Shown here: positions 44,103 through 54,840 of the stretch, one piece after another | How positions within the stretch are numbered: the stretch's first letter is position 1 | How the letters are laid out: the number at the start of each line of letters is the position of its first letter | Assembly (NCBI RefSeq): GCF_963678635.1 | Contig: NC_087064.1 | Location: forward strand, 69,926,123-69,990,122 | DNA from: Symsagittifera roscoffensis | Lineage: Eukaryota; Xenacoelomorpha; Acoela; Convolutidae | Length of the DNA stretch: 64,000 bases | Reading direction: 5' to 3' | Notes under the pieces: generated by a model | Told to the model about the DNA's origin: nothing | The model's database searches: none | What the model saw: only the letters and a program-made list of their open reading frames with translations | Made by a program: the position numbers and the translations under genes

Positions 44103-46330
44103 AGATATCGGCGCGACAAGAAAAAGGAACTCCCAATTTGGGATCAACGCGTCTGAAAAAAAGCAGCCCCGATGGAAACAAAAAAAAATTTTTTGAATTG
44201 CGACGCCAGTTTGTTCTTTAGTCGCGCCACCAAGGTCTGTTTTCAAGTGCATACAGTTGCGCGGTCAAAATTTTTTGTTCAAATCGCGCACCCAGTTTTG
44301 AGAAAAGGCGGCGCGAGCTAAACAAAAAATACTAGCGGCCGGAATTAAAAAAGACTGGGGGCGTGACTTAAAAAGAGTGAGGGCGTGACTTGAAAAAAAT
44401 ATATGGACGGCGCGATTTCAAAACGACTGACTTCACGACAGAAAAAAAAAACGCGCGTTTGATAAAAAAAAACTTCGAGCCGAAAAAATTCATTACTCAT
44501 TCTTTTTAATTTATGCATTTCGAAGTTATGCTACGTGTGACATGGTGACATGGTAAAAATACATGGTTGATTACTGAAATTGGAACTAAAAAAATTGACG
44601 GGACCGGCATGAAATCATAAAACGGCGCAATCAGTGCGTCTGAAAATTGCCAATACGATACCCGTGCGACTGAAACAAACAACCGTGACGGAAACAACAA
44701 CCGTGAAGGAAAAAAAAACGGAAAAAAGTATGAGTCGCGGGGATAGTTTTTTCATATGTCAGAGTTTTTCTTAAGTTGTGTTATTAAAAATTTTTCTTTG
44801 GTCGCGCTGCCAGTTTACAAAAAAGCAAAAAAGACTACCGGCGCGATTTTAGAGAAAACCTGGTGGCACGACATAACAAAACGATTTCATCGCGATTAGA
44901 AAAAAAAATGTTGAAGGCGAAACCTAAGAATAGACTGGCAATGCGACTCATGAAAGCACTAGTTGAGCGACTTAGATTTCGAGCCATTTAATAATTATCA
45001 TTCTTTCTTTAAAACTTATGCATTTCAAAAATAGGCCACACAAAATTTAACTCGTGACTAAAAAAAATACATGGCTGAATATCAATAACATTTACTTATA
45101 GCATGCGTTTAGTTTTTGTTCTGTCTGTGTCCTAATTTATCTTACATGGCATATCAATCAATGTTATCTGCCTGTTATTTTTGCTTAGATTTTTTCCAGA
45201 TCTTTCCCGGGTTTATGGTTTGACCGTCTCAATCTAAAATCGGTTTGTTTCAACCGTCGCCACCAAAAGTCGGTATGTCTCAACAGTCTTGACCAAAAAT
45301 TGGTATGTTTCGACCGTTCTCGACCGAGAATATGCTCAAATGTGCTAGATCAAAGCAAGATATGTTTCGACTGCGCTAAACCAAAAAATTGTGCTCGACG
45401 TGTTCGATCCAAGCACAATGTGTTTCGACTGAGTTCGTTTATGTTTCGACTTTCGAACAACATAAGTTAGTCGAATTTGAACGTGACAATTTATGCTTTT
45501 CGGATAACATCTTGTGATGTTTTTTCTTATCAGAATGAAACGATTAGAGCTATTGGTAGTTTAGTTGCTTTGTAGAGATTAACTATTTTTGAGCTATTTT
45601 TTATCTAATTTCTGGAGTACTGGTTTGCAATTTGAGCCGGAAATGTCAAAAAAATTGGTATTTGAACAACAATTTTCTTTTTGACTTCGCATTACCGCAA
45701 AAAAATTGGTATTTTTCGACCATGCTCGACTGCGCTTAACCGTGCTCGAGTTATGTTTTGGCCGTGCTCGACCTTGCTCAAAGTATGGTTCGAACGTGCT
45801 CGACCGTGCTCGAGGTATGTTTCGAATTTGTGCTCGAGTGAAACACCTGTCTCGACTATTCTTTTTTGGCTGAGCACTGACATGTTCTCGACTTTAAAAG
45901 TCAAAACATAAAGTGAGCACCTCGCTATCTCAATTTTCTCGATTTAGACAGGAGTTTGAGGTAGCAACGTTTATACAACTTTGGTGCTACTTAACAAAGT
46001 TTTGGCGGCATGTCAAACTCGCGGCACGACTTAAAAAAGACTGCCAGCGCAATTACAGAAAACACTGGCTTCGCGCTTTAACTATAAACTGGAGGCGCGA
46101 CCTAAGAAAAGGCTGACGGCACGGCTCAAGAAAAGACAGGCGGCGCTATAGAAGGAAAGAATGGTGGTGCGCTTTAAGAAAAGATGAAAGGCGCGACTGA
46201 AAAAAAGACTGGCGGCGCTACCTAAAAAACTGTATGGCACGACTTCAACCCGCGGCGTCATTACGCAATTCAGTCAAAAACTGTATGCGGCGCAACTTAA
46301 AAAGTTTCTCCTAAGTCGCGGACCTCGACC
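44103..46330. repeat. Degenerate GGCGCGACTTAAAAAAGACTGG-type and CTCGACC repeats
   Basis: Two diverged repeat zones. At 44103-45000 and 45990-46320 a motif of about 30-40 bp (GGCGCGACTTAAAAAAGACTG, in variants such as GGCGCGACCTAAGAAAAG) recurs irregularly. At about 45230-45900 a second motif, TATGTTTCGACC(G)TGCTCGACC, recurs with about 35-40 bp spacing. No coding frame is credible. Confidence 0.7.
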
Positions 46331-46715
46331 TGGGTTGGCTTTAAGGGATTTGAAATTAGGGGTTTTGAAACTAGCAGAGCTGCAATTGTAAGAAAAACTG
46401 TTTATGTTCAAGTTGTTTTTTCCTGCTTACAGATTTGAACATAGGGGTAAGGTTAATTGGATTTATCTTCAAATGATAAAAATTTTAATAGATTTGGAAG
46501 CAACAAATAAAATATTGAAAATAAATCAGATCTTTGTAATGTGGTCTTGCGTTGGACCCAGAGGGGATGTGGAGGGGGGTTGACCCAACTTTGTAATGTG
46601 GTCGAAATCATAAGCCGTTGGACCCACCCTTCAAAACTTTTTCCTGTCCCTCAGTAAATTCTCCTTTTTGACACCTCCCACCTCTTATATAACTGCCAAT
46701 GTCGGATGCGTTTAG
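46331..46715 (+). other. Intron 4 end, with short duplication
   Basis: TTTGTAATGTGGTC occurs at about 46534 and 46589, each followed by a GTTGGACCCA or GTTGACCCAA string. The stretch ends in the exon 5 acceptor. No other feature. Confidence 0.5.
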
Positions 46716-46818
46716 GAGTGTGTCGGGTGGGGGCTTCCATTCCCCACGTGTACGACAGGGGCTTCCTCATAGATACCACCCTCAAAGTTCTCTTCGTGTG
46801 CGAGAAAAATCTACAAAT
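46716..46818 (+). CDS. Exon 5 of F5/8C-domain gene
   Basis: The acceptor GATGCGTTTAG (46715) and a very good donor AAAT|GTAAGT (46819) bound a GC-richer island. Phase is 1 in and 2 out, which fits exon 4 and exon 6 exactly. It encodes VCRVGASIPHVYDRGFLID and TTLKVLFVCEKNLQ. Two Cys suggest a disulfide-bonded extracellular segment. No known domain recognised. Confidence 0.65.
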
Positions 46819-47329
46819 GTAAGTTCTAAGCTTTTATTTCTGCCTCTTTTTCCTCGCATCCCCCTCCCCCTCTCTCAACCCCCCCCCCCCCTCATCAAGT
46901 TTCAGCTTACATAAACCTTAAATTTAAGATTTTAGTGGTAACCAGTGATTTTACGAGGGAGCCTACCACTCTGGATTTCCATAATTCGTGGCCGAGTGCG
47001 AAATCCATTACAATCAAACAAGATGAACAAACTTTTTACCATTTTTTGTTTTCAGTATCTAGCTAAGGAGTTGCATTTACTCTACTAGTCAAATTATTTT
47101 TGTTTACTTTTTACATCAGAGCGCATCATTTTCAGCTTGAAAAATTAGTAACAAATAGTAACTGCAAATCAATTTTCTTCTAGGTCTATAAAAATAAGCA
47201 AGAGTAAGCGTCTCCAGTGATTAAAATAGTCGCTCCAACTGACACGGCCACAATTTGATAGCTCAGCAGAAAGAGGGTTTGAACGAACATGAACTCTTCC
47301 ATGAGAAAAAAAACTCCGTTACCTGGACC
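46819..47329 (+). other. Intron 5, first part
   Basis: C/T-rich tract at 46850-46895 with a run of C, then ordinary AT-rich intron. No gene seen. Confidence 0.5.
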
Positions 47330-47690
47330 CAGTTGCGGATTTAGAAAACTGGCTACCTGGCCACTTAAAACTTCCCTATTTGGGCTTTACCACGTCAATT
47401 TGCGGCCGGCAAACCCTAAAATGTTTTTAAAGGCGCCATCGGTGCAAATATATACTCATTTCAAAAATGGGAGCGCGCCAAAAATAAAGTAATTTTTGGT
47501 CAAAACCTTCTGCAAAAAGTGCTTAAAAACGGCACTGCAGGCCTGTTTTTTCAATAATAAGCTTGCGGAGCATGAATTTAACTACAAAAAAGACTCGTTA
47601 TAGTGTTTTGAGTTGACCAAGTTTTCATATATATTTGAAAGTTTGCCCCTTCTCCGGTCAAGAAAACCCTTGATCCGCGCCCGCTCCTAC
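47330..47690 (-). mobile_element. Diverged hAT-like MITE copy (reverse)
   Basis: Starts CAGTTGCGGATTTAG, holds AAGGCGCCATCGGTGC, AGCGCGCC, GGTCAAAACC and GGCCTGTTTTTTC in the order expected for a reverse copy, and ends GATCCGCGCCCGCTCC. Strongly diverged; target duplication not evident. Confidence 0.55.
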
Positions 47691-47972
47691 CTATCTCTGC
47701 GTTTTTCTCGGCGCATTGAGCTTATTTGTGAATTTTCTGCAAACACGCAAGTTGTCATCAATGATCTGTCTTTGCTGCACCATTAATCACGAGAAGGGGT
47801 TCCGAATTAGGCTATGGTTTCTCCCATAAGAAGGGTTCCGGATTAGTCTATAGTTTCTCCCACTAATTGTGGGCGGTCGAAGAAATATTTAACCCATAAT
47901 ATTTTATACCCGATAATGTGATGTGACTCTCTCGACTGCTCTCTTTTGAACTCATTTAACTGTTTGTTTCAG

Positions 47973-48031
47973 TGACGCGAATGAATGCATGCGTATGGTC
48001 ACACTTGCAGATGGATCCACCGCCTGGTCAA
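47973..48031 (+). CDS. Exon 6 of F5/8C-domain gene (59 bp micro-exon)
   Basis: Acceptor TGTTTGTTTCAG (47972) and donor TCAA|GTGAGT (48032) are both strong. Phase 2 in and 1 out gives DANECMRMVTLADGSTAWS. The D-x-N-E-C start recalls the opening of a calcium-binding EGF-like module, but the rest does not have the EGF Cys spacing, so I do not call EGF. Confidence 0.65.
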
Positions 48032-49794
48032 GTGAGTCACCCTACATCATCTTCATTTTTGATTGGTGCTTTTTTTTCTGTTCCCGTGAATCACAGAGGA
48101 GCTATCAGTCGGCTTTAACAGGCCAGTCGGAGGATAGTTCTTTTGTTTTACCTTCCCACATTCTAGACTGCGTTCTTTTCTTGAGCAAGCTCTTTTTTTT
48201 GCGACGCAGGGACATTTTTTTTGTCTAGAACTTTCACGTGGTACCACTATTGCAACCCAATATTTTATTCTTCTTAGCGAGTTAGTTTTTGTGATAGTTC
48301 TGGTATTTTTTTTAGTATTTGTTATAATGATTTTAAGGGAAGACAAAATAATTATTTTACTACCGATACGTCACCAAAACGGTCTGCAAATTTTCGGCCT
48401 CTCATTCGTAATGTGACTTTCTCTTCGTCCGAGTAGAGTTGATTGAGAAATGAGCTAGGAGCAAATTTGCCAAATTTTTTTTGACCACAAATAGCGTTGA
48501 CAATAGACAAAAAAAGGTTCGAACAAAAATTGTTTAGATTTCTGCCAGACTTTTTATGGTGCATTTGTTTTTGCAAAAATCAGGCTCAAAACTTCCCGAA
48601 TAAATTTGTCTTGTTTTGTTCGTTTTAGTCAACCAAAAATATTACGCTTAAACTATTACGCAAATTATATCACTGAGTTTTTTTGTGTAGCCCAGCAAAG
48701 TTTTTTAAAATTTTCAATTTCTTGTGCAAAAGGTTTTAATATTTTTCTTAAGTTCTAATAAAATTCTTATAAAACAGTCCGGTGAGAAAAAACCGAGGTT
48801 TTTTTTTAAAATGCTTATCATACAATTTCCATATATAGAAACTGTATGACTAGCTTTTTTTATGGTGACCCAAAGACTTTTCTAAGTAATTGTGAAAAAG
48901 CCCCAAACGTTTTTTTCAAGCGCAAATTGAATTTTAAACGCAAAACTTTTCCGAAAAAATTTTGCATGCAAAATTTAACTTTTTGTGTGCATAACGTAGT
49001 CCTGGATACATTATTATTGGATTTTTTCCTTTTTGCTTAATATTTTTTTCAAAAATGCTACAAATTCCTAATTCTTTTGTGTGGCGTGTTTGTTTATCCT
49101 TGATTAACGTCTGATAAATTAAAAATTCAAATTTTTTAAAAATCGTTGAAAATTTTTGCCAAAGTTTAAAAGTTTTTTGTTTTCGTTATATGATTTGCGA
49201 AAGACAGCTCTAAGACAATTCAGGTTATTTTCTATGCATTGTAAAGGCAAGTCCAACCTTTGGCGCTTTGAGTGAACCAAGGTCTTTGTCACTTGCGTTC
49301 GGTTACAAACACAACCCAAAGTTCTTCAGAAATTAAATTTCGAAACGAAAAATCAATTTTTTTGTTTATGGAAAAAATAGATATTTCATACAACTCTTTG
49401 TACGTATGGAATTGTATGAACTTGAGTGACAATAAATTTTTCATATATGGAAATTCTATGTTAAGAAGTTTTGGCCAACCCGAGCTCTTTTTCGCAAAAT
49501 AAAGGGCACCATAAAAAATTTGGCATTTTTCTAATCTGACCACTTTTTGTCTAATGTCAACTCAATTTCAGGAAAAAAAAGCATTACAAATTCGATTTTA
49601 ATTTTATTCTTTGTGTCCAACTGCTACAAATCAGCACTATTCTTTTAATTGAATTGTAGGAGCTTATTCTACACACAAAGAATGTTGGCCTTATTAAAAC
49701 ATAAAGATAATCAGAAAAAACACGAGCTCAATGATTTTTGGTATGAGGTTAAAATGTTGATTCCTTCAAAGTTAGAGTAAATATGTACGACCTT
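48032..49794 (+). other. Intron 6 of the F5/8C gene, first part
   Basis: AT-rich. Chance ORFs only, though a minus frame at 48352-48576 ends in a run with coding-like composition (YSDEEKVTLRMRGRKF). No repeat family recognised. Confidence 0.4.
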
Positions 49795-50090
49795 TGGACT
49801 TTGGACTTTATGAAAACTTTCGAAAACTTAGTCGAATTTTTTTAAGTCGCCAAAATTGATTTTCCGAGCTCTCCCAGAATAGTAAAAAGACCCTGTTATG
49901 ACCATATTGCTTGTTTCAGGCAAATTTTTGAAAAAAAAACAAGCTGAAAAAGGCGTTTTAAGGCATTTTTTGTACATTTTTGATTACAAATGTGCGCTTT
50001 TTTGCAGGGGTCGAATCCCTAATAAAAAGTGCGTCCGCCAAGCCCCCACCCCACCCCAACCTCAGCCCTAAATCTGGCCCTGAACAAACA
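49795..50090 (+). mobile_element. Diverged hAT-like MITE copy
   Basis: The order TTAAGTCGCCAAAATTG, CCGAGCTCTCCCAGAATAG, AAGGCGTTTTAAGGC, GGGGTCGAATCCCTAAT and CCCTAAATCTGGCCCTG is that of the family. The GGCGCC core is lost. Confidence 0.55.
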
Positions 50091-50244
50091 TCCTGATAGT
50101 TATTTTATATCAACCCAAAAACACCTTAAAAATAGGGTTTTTACGTAAATATACCCGACCAAATTGTATGTTTATTGTGGATCCACTTTACAATTCCCCG
50201 CCCCTTTTCAAGTAGGTTAAGTTAGTCGAATTTTCGTCAATCAA

Positions 50245-50504
50245 AATGCAACAAAAATAGAATGAGTGTTAATTCATTGTATTTAATTTTTCTTAAATTC
50301 TCCCCCCTATATAGTCCTAAAAATAAATACAATGAATTAACACTCATTCTATTTTTGTTGCATTAGGATTAGTTCATGATAAAAGACCTACTTAACATTC
50401 TCCCCCCATATTCTCTACTTAAATTCTCCCCCCTATATAGCCCTAGAGAATATGGGGGGGGGGAGAGAGAATGTCAAGTAGGTCTTTTATCATGAACTAA
50501 TCCT
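50245..50504. repeat. Two adjacent hairpins with the same loop
   Basis: Hairpin 1: arms 50245-50285 and 50324-50364 (41 bp, essentially perfect). Hairpin 2: arms 50365-50416 and 50445-50504 (about 52 and 60 bases, pairing with a G-run bulge). Both loops carry the same 27-base string differing at one base (50292-50318 and 50418-50444; CTTAAATTCTCCCCCC then TATATAG). The hairpins abut with no spacer. Each could fold as a cruciform or a long RNA stem. Confidence 0.9.
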
Positions 50505-51494
50505 ACAAAATTGACAAACTTACAAAATTTTCGACAAATTCATTTCGATATTTTCTTTGGAATTTGAGAATTGAAATTTTTTCTTCTGTACGGTCCCAAA
50601 ATTGTACCTGCAATAAAATTTTGTGATTTTTAATTACTTTTGAAAACTACAAAAACATTCGATTATAATGTAATATAACGTATTGTATTTTTAAATCTTA
50701 AAATATCCATCTTATTAGATCATAATGGTGTATAATTGAGTTTTTTTACATAATCAGTCTGAAAATTTTGAACACAATTCAGTAAATTCAAATATTTACG
50801 TTTGCTTTCCTAAAAAATCACCTTGCATTAGTTAAACTGAAATTTAAAATTGTAAAAAAAGTGTTACCTTTTTTTGTGTTTTTTTGTGCGATTTTTCTGA
50901 GAACATTTTGTAATTGACAAATAAACTGTTGCTTGCTTGAAATTTAATTTATGTGTTTAACTAAAATGAACTACATTTCTTTAGTTTCTAAATTTTGCTG
51001 CCCCTTTTTTACCATCACCCATTTTCGTTCTTCTGCGCATGTACCTCCCTCCATGCTCGTAGATTGGACGTGCTAAAACTTGTTCAGGCTCTTTTTCGCA
51101 GTTTGACTTTTGATTTCTTTTAAAGTTCAGTTCATTTTATTTGTTGAAAGGAAAACAAACTAACTCCACTATTGAACAGCGAAAGCGTAAAGGGTAAAGG
51201 GATCGAATTCTGTTTTAGAATATGAAATTCATTTATCGAATTTCCCAGCGAAATAAAATTTTAGCTATCGATCCAGTTTTTTTTCATATTGGGTTATTTT
51301 TATCAAAAAAAGTGCCTATCATAGATTGTTTTGGAAATTCAAAGAGCTCTTCGAAATTCTAAAGTTTCAGTTTTTTTTAAAAAGGTCAGTCCGTATTTTT
51401 TGTTTACTTGCGTTCATTGAATATTTTCCAACTGTCGTTTGGCTATGTTTCGTTCATTCGACGACTGTATTTCAACAAAAAGAATAATAATTAT
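50505..51494 (+). other. Intron 6, middle part
   Basis: AT-rich, no gene or repeat recognised. Short ORFs only. Confidence 0.45.
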
Positions 51495-52030
51495 AACAAG
51501 ACTGCTCGTATCAGGGCGAAGCCCTGAATGTTTCAACTGCCTTTTAAAATTTATGGAGCAGCAGTAATAACATAAAAAATTAAAAGAAATAAAATGAAAT
51601 GAAAATATATTGTCTAAAATTTGAAACTTTTTGTAAAAATCATCCCCCCACACGCCATATAAAGTACAAAAATAGATTTCGTTCCTTGTAACAAATCAAT
51701 TATGGCAATTAAGCTTCGTTCAACCAATTTGGAACGATTTATAAGGCGGATTAAATATCCGCTTACGCGTTAATTGCGCGAATTATATCGCGCGTCAATT
51801 GTCCCAAATTGGTCAAAATGGCAATCTTTAAACCCTCACAACTTTACGAAAAATGATCACAGGTGAAATATCTTTTCAAATTTAAGCTCAGGACAACAAT
51901 ACCTTTTGAATGATATAAAAAAATTCCGTCAAAAATGGTTAGTTAAAAAGTCGAAATTTGTCTGAAGAAAAAAAAACCCACCCCGAGCACAAATATTCCG
52001 TTACTTTCGTATCGAAAGTCGGAACAATAA
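51495..52030 (+). mobile_element. Helentron-like dispersed repeat, copy 3
   Basis: Starts AACAAGACTGCTCGTATC, followed by the hairpin AGGGCGAAGCCCT. It has CATCCCCCCACACGCCATATA, a GCGGATTAAATATCCGC palindrome, TTTAAACCCTCACAACTTTACG and TCAGGACAACAAT, and ends TACTTTCGTATCGAAAGTCGGAAC, another hairpin. Read on the minus strand, the AGGGCTTCGCCCT hairpin sits about 17 nt from the 3' end, as in Helitron/Helentron ends. It has no Rep/helicase frame. Confidence 0.65.
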
Positions 52031-52326
52031 AGTAAAACTTGAGCAACTTGGAAACTGATCGTTTTTAGAGCTGGCAATTTCTTTCCGTGGCCTCTTTGTT
52101 TCCTTTTAAATTGCTGTTTTTGTTTTTTCCTAAGTTTTGTTTAACTATTGTTTTCAATCAATTTGAGAAGAAATTTGAACAACTCCTTTTTTTTCTCTAC
52201 AAAAAATTATTAATCATTTTTCTAAATTGATAAGAAGCTAGAATTATATTAGAATGTTCTTGAATGTTAAATGTGTGTTTCTATTTATCTTAAAATGTTC
52301 TAGAAGGTTCTATGTTTGATATTTAG

Positions 52327-52460
52327 AGGTTAACCATCGTGTGCACAGTGTAATTGGCTACTGGATCTCGCAGCAGACGGTGTTCGCAGTGAGTCAGAGC
52401 CAGAGCACCTACTTGGCCAGTGACGATGGGGGACTCACCTGGCTCACTGTACAGACAAGG
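52327..52460 (+). CDS. Exon 7 of F5/8C-domain gene
   Basis: Acceptor GATATTTAG (52326), donor AAGG|GTACAG (52461); phase 1 in, 0 out. It encodes VNHRVHSVIGYWISQQT, then FAVSQSQSTYLASDDGGLTW. The S-x-D-x-G-x-T-W string is the Asp-box (BNR) motif found in the turns of beta-propellers such as sialidases and sortilins. One box alone does not prove a propeller. Confidence 0.75.
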
Positions 52461-53080
52461 GTACAGATAAATATCTCTGGTTCTTTTTAAAAAGTGTTCA
52501 CTGATTCAGATCAAAACTCAGACCAAAAGTTAACATCCTTCCTCCATCACTCCGAATCTGTTTAGGGGATAGGGTGTGTTAACACGCGACGCCTAGGAAG
52601 GCTCTTTTCCAGTCCCCCCTTTCAAATTCAATTTTGAAAAGATTATGTAATACGTTGTCAAAATGCAACGAAATTTGGAATGGTGAACAAACTGACAACT
52701 GTGAACAGATCTGTTCTTCATACTTCACATCCTAAAATTACGCATTTAGCCGTAATAACACGTAAAACAAACATAAAAATCTATATTTTGAAAGGCGGGG
52801 GGGGGGGGGGGGGGTGGAAAAGAACCCGTAGGAATTTTAATCCAAAATTTACGCTGGAATGGAGGGTCTCACTCAGCTGGGGTATCTTGTTGGTGATGAA
52901 GGGGGGAGGATGGGGGATGGTTTATTTTTCTCTCTGGTATTGTTTAAGGACGCGGTTTTGGTCAATCAACCGTAAAACTTATGTTTACTTGCTAGCGGAA
53001 GAAAACTGGTGCATAAATTTAATATTCTTCTCTCCATTTTCTTCTGATTGCCTAATTTATATTTGTTTTTGTGTAACTAG
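52461..53080 (+). other. Intron 7 with long G-run
   Basis: Carries a run of about 18 G at 52797-52814 and a second G-rich patch near 52900. A 141-codon ORF across it is not supported: it reads through the G-run and into exon 8 in another frame. Confidence 0.5.
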
Positions 53081-53216
53081 GAGTTCTGGGATGCGCAGGA
53101 CATGACAAGTGACTACTACAAGCCAGCAGTGTCCATCCCCCCTGAGTTCTACCCCACCCCCCTGGACCAAGTGTCATCTGACATGACAGATGAGTGGGAA
53201 GGCACAAAGTTCTACG
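53081..53216 (+). CDS. Exon 8 of F5/8C-domain gene
   Basis: Acceptor TTTGTGTAACTAG (53080), donor CTACG|GTTGGG (53217); phase 0 in, 1 out. It encodes EFWDAQDMTSDYYKPAVSI, then PPEFYPTPLDQ and MTDEWEGTKFY. Rich in Asp, Tyr and Pro, with no Cys. The codon composition is clearly coding against an AT-rich background. No domain recognised. Confidence 0.75.
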
Positions 53217-54334
53217 GTTGGGAGCACTATTTTAAAGCGATGTATTCTCGCAGATAAAAAGATACAATAATGTAACTGTAGTTAATGAAAAATTGCTAGC
53301 AATATCGGTGACTTTGAGCAGTTTATTTAGACAAAAACTATAGCTTTTTAGGCTAATTAGTTTTTTGTACACAGTTTTTACGCGTACACAGAAATCCGAC
53401 ATCAATATGAGTAGTTTCAGCTTAATTAATTTCGTTCAGATTCGTTGACTGAAAAGGTATTGGAAACAATTTGGCATTAACTATACAATAATAATTACAA
53501 GGATAAAGAAATAAATTGTTAAAACAACTGAATTAGTTCATTGTTAAAACATCAGTTGAAAAGTGACAACTAAGCACTCCAACGGATTGGTTAATGCTGA
53601 AGGTCATGCCTGACCTCTTAAACTAATTGAATTGTACAGTATATAATACCAGATGATAACACTCGCAAAACACTCTGTAAATATTCACTGATGGACCACT
53701 AAAAATAACAAAAAATTAAGTTAATGAATTTTAAATGCAATAATACAAGGGGTGGTGATACGTTTTTCAATCAAAACATTGGGTTAATTGCTAGTTTTTT
53801 TTCTGATTTTCATTTAAGATGCTCAATTAAATATTCAATTAAAAAAAGTTGGCCTTAAATTTCTGCCATACAGATTTTTTGGTGCATTCAGTAACTACTC
53901 TGATATCGAACAACAAAAAATTTTCAATTTCTGATAAATTTGATTTATGACAGACAACAATTGTGACGGGGAAATTTTTTTGGTTCTATTGAATTTTTGA
54001 TTGCTAAAAGCCAGGGAAAATTTTTGTTTTTTCCGGATATTTTGGTCTAGTCAACTTCAAAGTCTTGCGAACTTATCGAAGTTGTCTTCAAAAAATATCA
54101 ACCTTTTTTTAAGTGTTCATCAGTCCAAAAAATATCAAATTTTCCTCGGAAATCCAATTGACTGAAGCTGAAGCTTACTCTTTTTACTCTGAGGTGAACT
54201 GGAGGAGCACACAGTTTTCATCAAACCATGTAAAGATTTTCAACTATATCTTAGATTTTTCTAAAACCATTCATTTTCTTTCAAGATTTCCAAGAAAAGT
54301 AACAAAACAGGTTGAAATCATTGGTTGGTTTCAG
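53217..54334 (+). other. Stretch after exon 8
   Basis: AT-rich intron or 3' region. A 94-codon plus frame (54113-54397) has a partly coding look around 54160-54230, but its splice phases do not fit exon 8 or the candidate exon at 54335. Confidence 0.4.
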
Positions 54335-54426
54335 CAAATCACGAGGGCATTTGGAGCAACGTCGGGTTGGAGGGTACTTGGAATGAGACAGAATTAGTAT
54401 ATTCTTGGTCACTATGCTGTGCATGA
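54335..54426 (+). CDS. Possible exon 9 or 3' terminal exon of the same gene
   Basis: The acceptor TTGGTTTCAG (54334) opens in phase 1, matching exon 8. The frame reads NHEGIWSNVGLEGTWNETE and then runs to TGA at 54424-54426. A donor at GGAGG|GTACTT (near 54374) is also possible, which would give a 39-bp exon and send the gene on across the assembly gap. Only phase and composition support it. Confidence 0.4.
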
Positions 54427-54465
54427 ACGAACTTCACTGACAAAAGAATCTGCTTTCTTCAAAAC

Positions 54466-54665
54466 NNNNNNNNNNNNNNNNNNNNNNNNNNNNNNNNNNN
54501 NNNNNNNNNNNNNNNNNNNNNNNNNNNNNNNNNNNNNNNNNNNNNNNNNNNNNNNNNNNNNNNNNNNNNNNNNNNNNNNNNNNNNNNNNNNNNNNNNNNN
54601 NNNNNNNNNNNNNNNNNNNNNNNNNNNNNNNNNNNNNNNNNNNNNNNNNNNNNNNNNNNNNNNNN
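54466..54665. other. Assembly gap (200 N)
   Basis: Exactly 200 N, a conventional gap of unknown length. ORFs that span it are meaningless. Any exon 9 donor or later exon may be hidden here. Confidence 1.
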
Positions 54666-54840
54666 ATGACATAAAATCTTCCTTAGAAATAAGTTTACAA
54701 CCTCCGACACCCTAAAATCAGTAGAAGGTTCAAAATTACCAACTTTCTAAGTGAAATTTTTAATGAGAGCTAGAAATTTGCTCACAAATAGGTAAAATAC
54801 TCGTACATTATGTTCCCTGAACCTTGATAAATTATATTAA
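54666..54840 (+). repeat. Dispersed repeat fragment beside the gap
   Basis: ATGACATAAAATCTTCC..., ACACCCTAAAATCAG and GTTCCCTGAACCTTGA recur in the same order at about 57048-57150 (ATGACGTAAAATCTTC, TACCCTAAAACGTCAG, GTTCCCTGAACCTTGA). An unnamed low-copy repeat. Confidence 0.5.

Noticed and set aside
43245-44252. 335-codon ORF as an intact gene
   Set aside because: Its first 50 codons are repeat DNA; the rest is a truncated integrase lacking the first catalytic Asp.
48352-48576. Minus-strand 74-codon ORF with YSDEEKVTLRMRGRKF
   Set aside because: Coding-like only at its end, no clear acceptor, and it lies in an intron on the opposite strand; kept only as a remark.
52680-53105. 141-codon ORF across a G-run
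   Set aside because: Reads through an 18-base G homopolymer and into exon 8 in the wrong frame.
54113-54397. 94-codon plus ORF as an exon (EIQLTEAEAYSFYSEVNW)
   Set aside because: Good donors exist (GAG|GTGAAC, CAT|GTAAAG) but the phases do not match exon 8 or the candidate exon at 54335.
54412-54715. ORFs spanning the N-gap
   Set aside because: They consist mostly of unknown bases.
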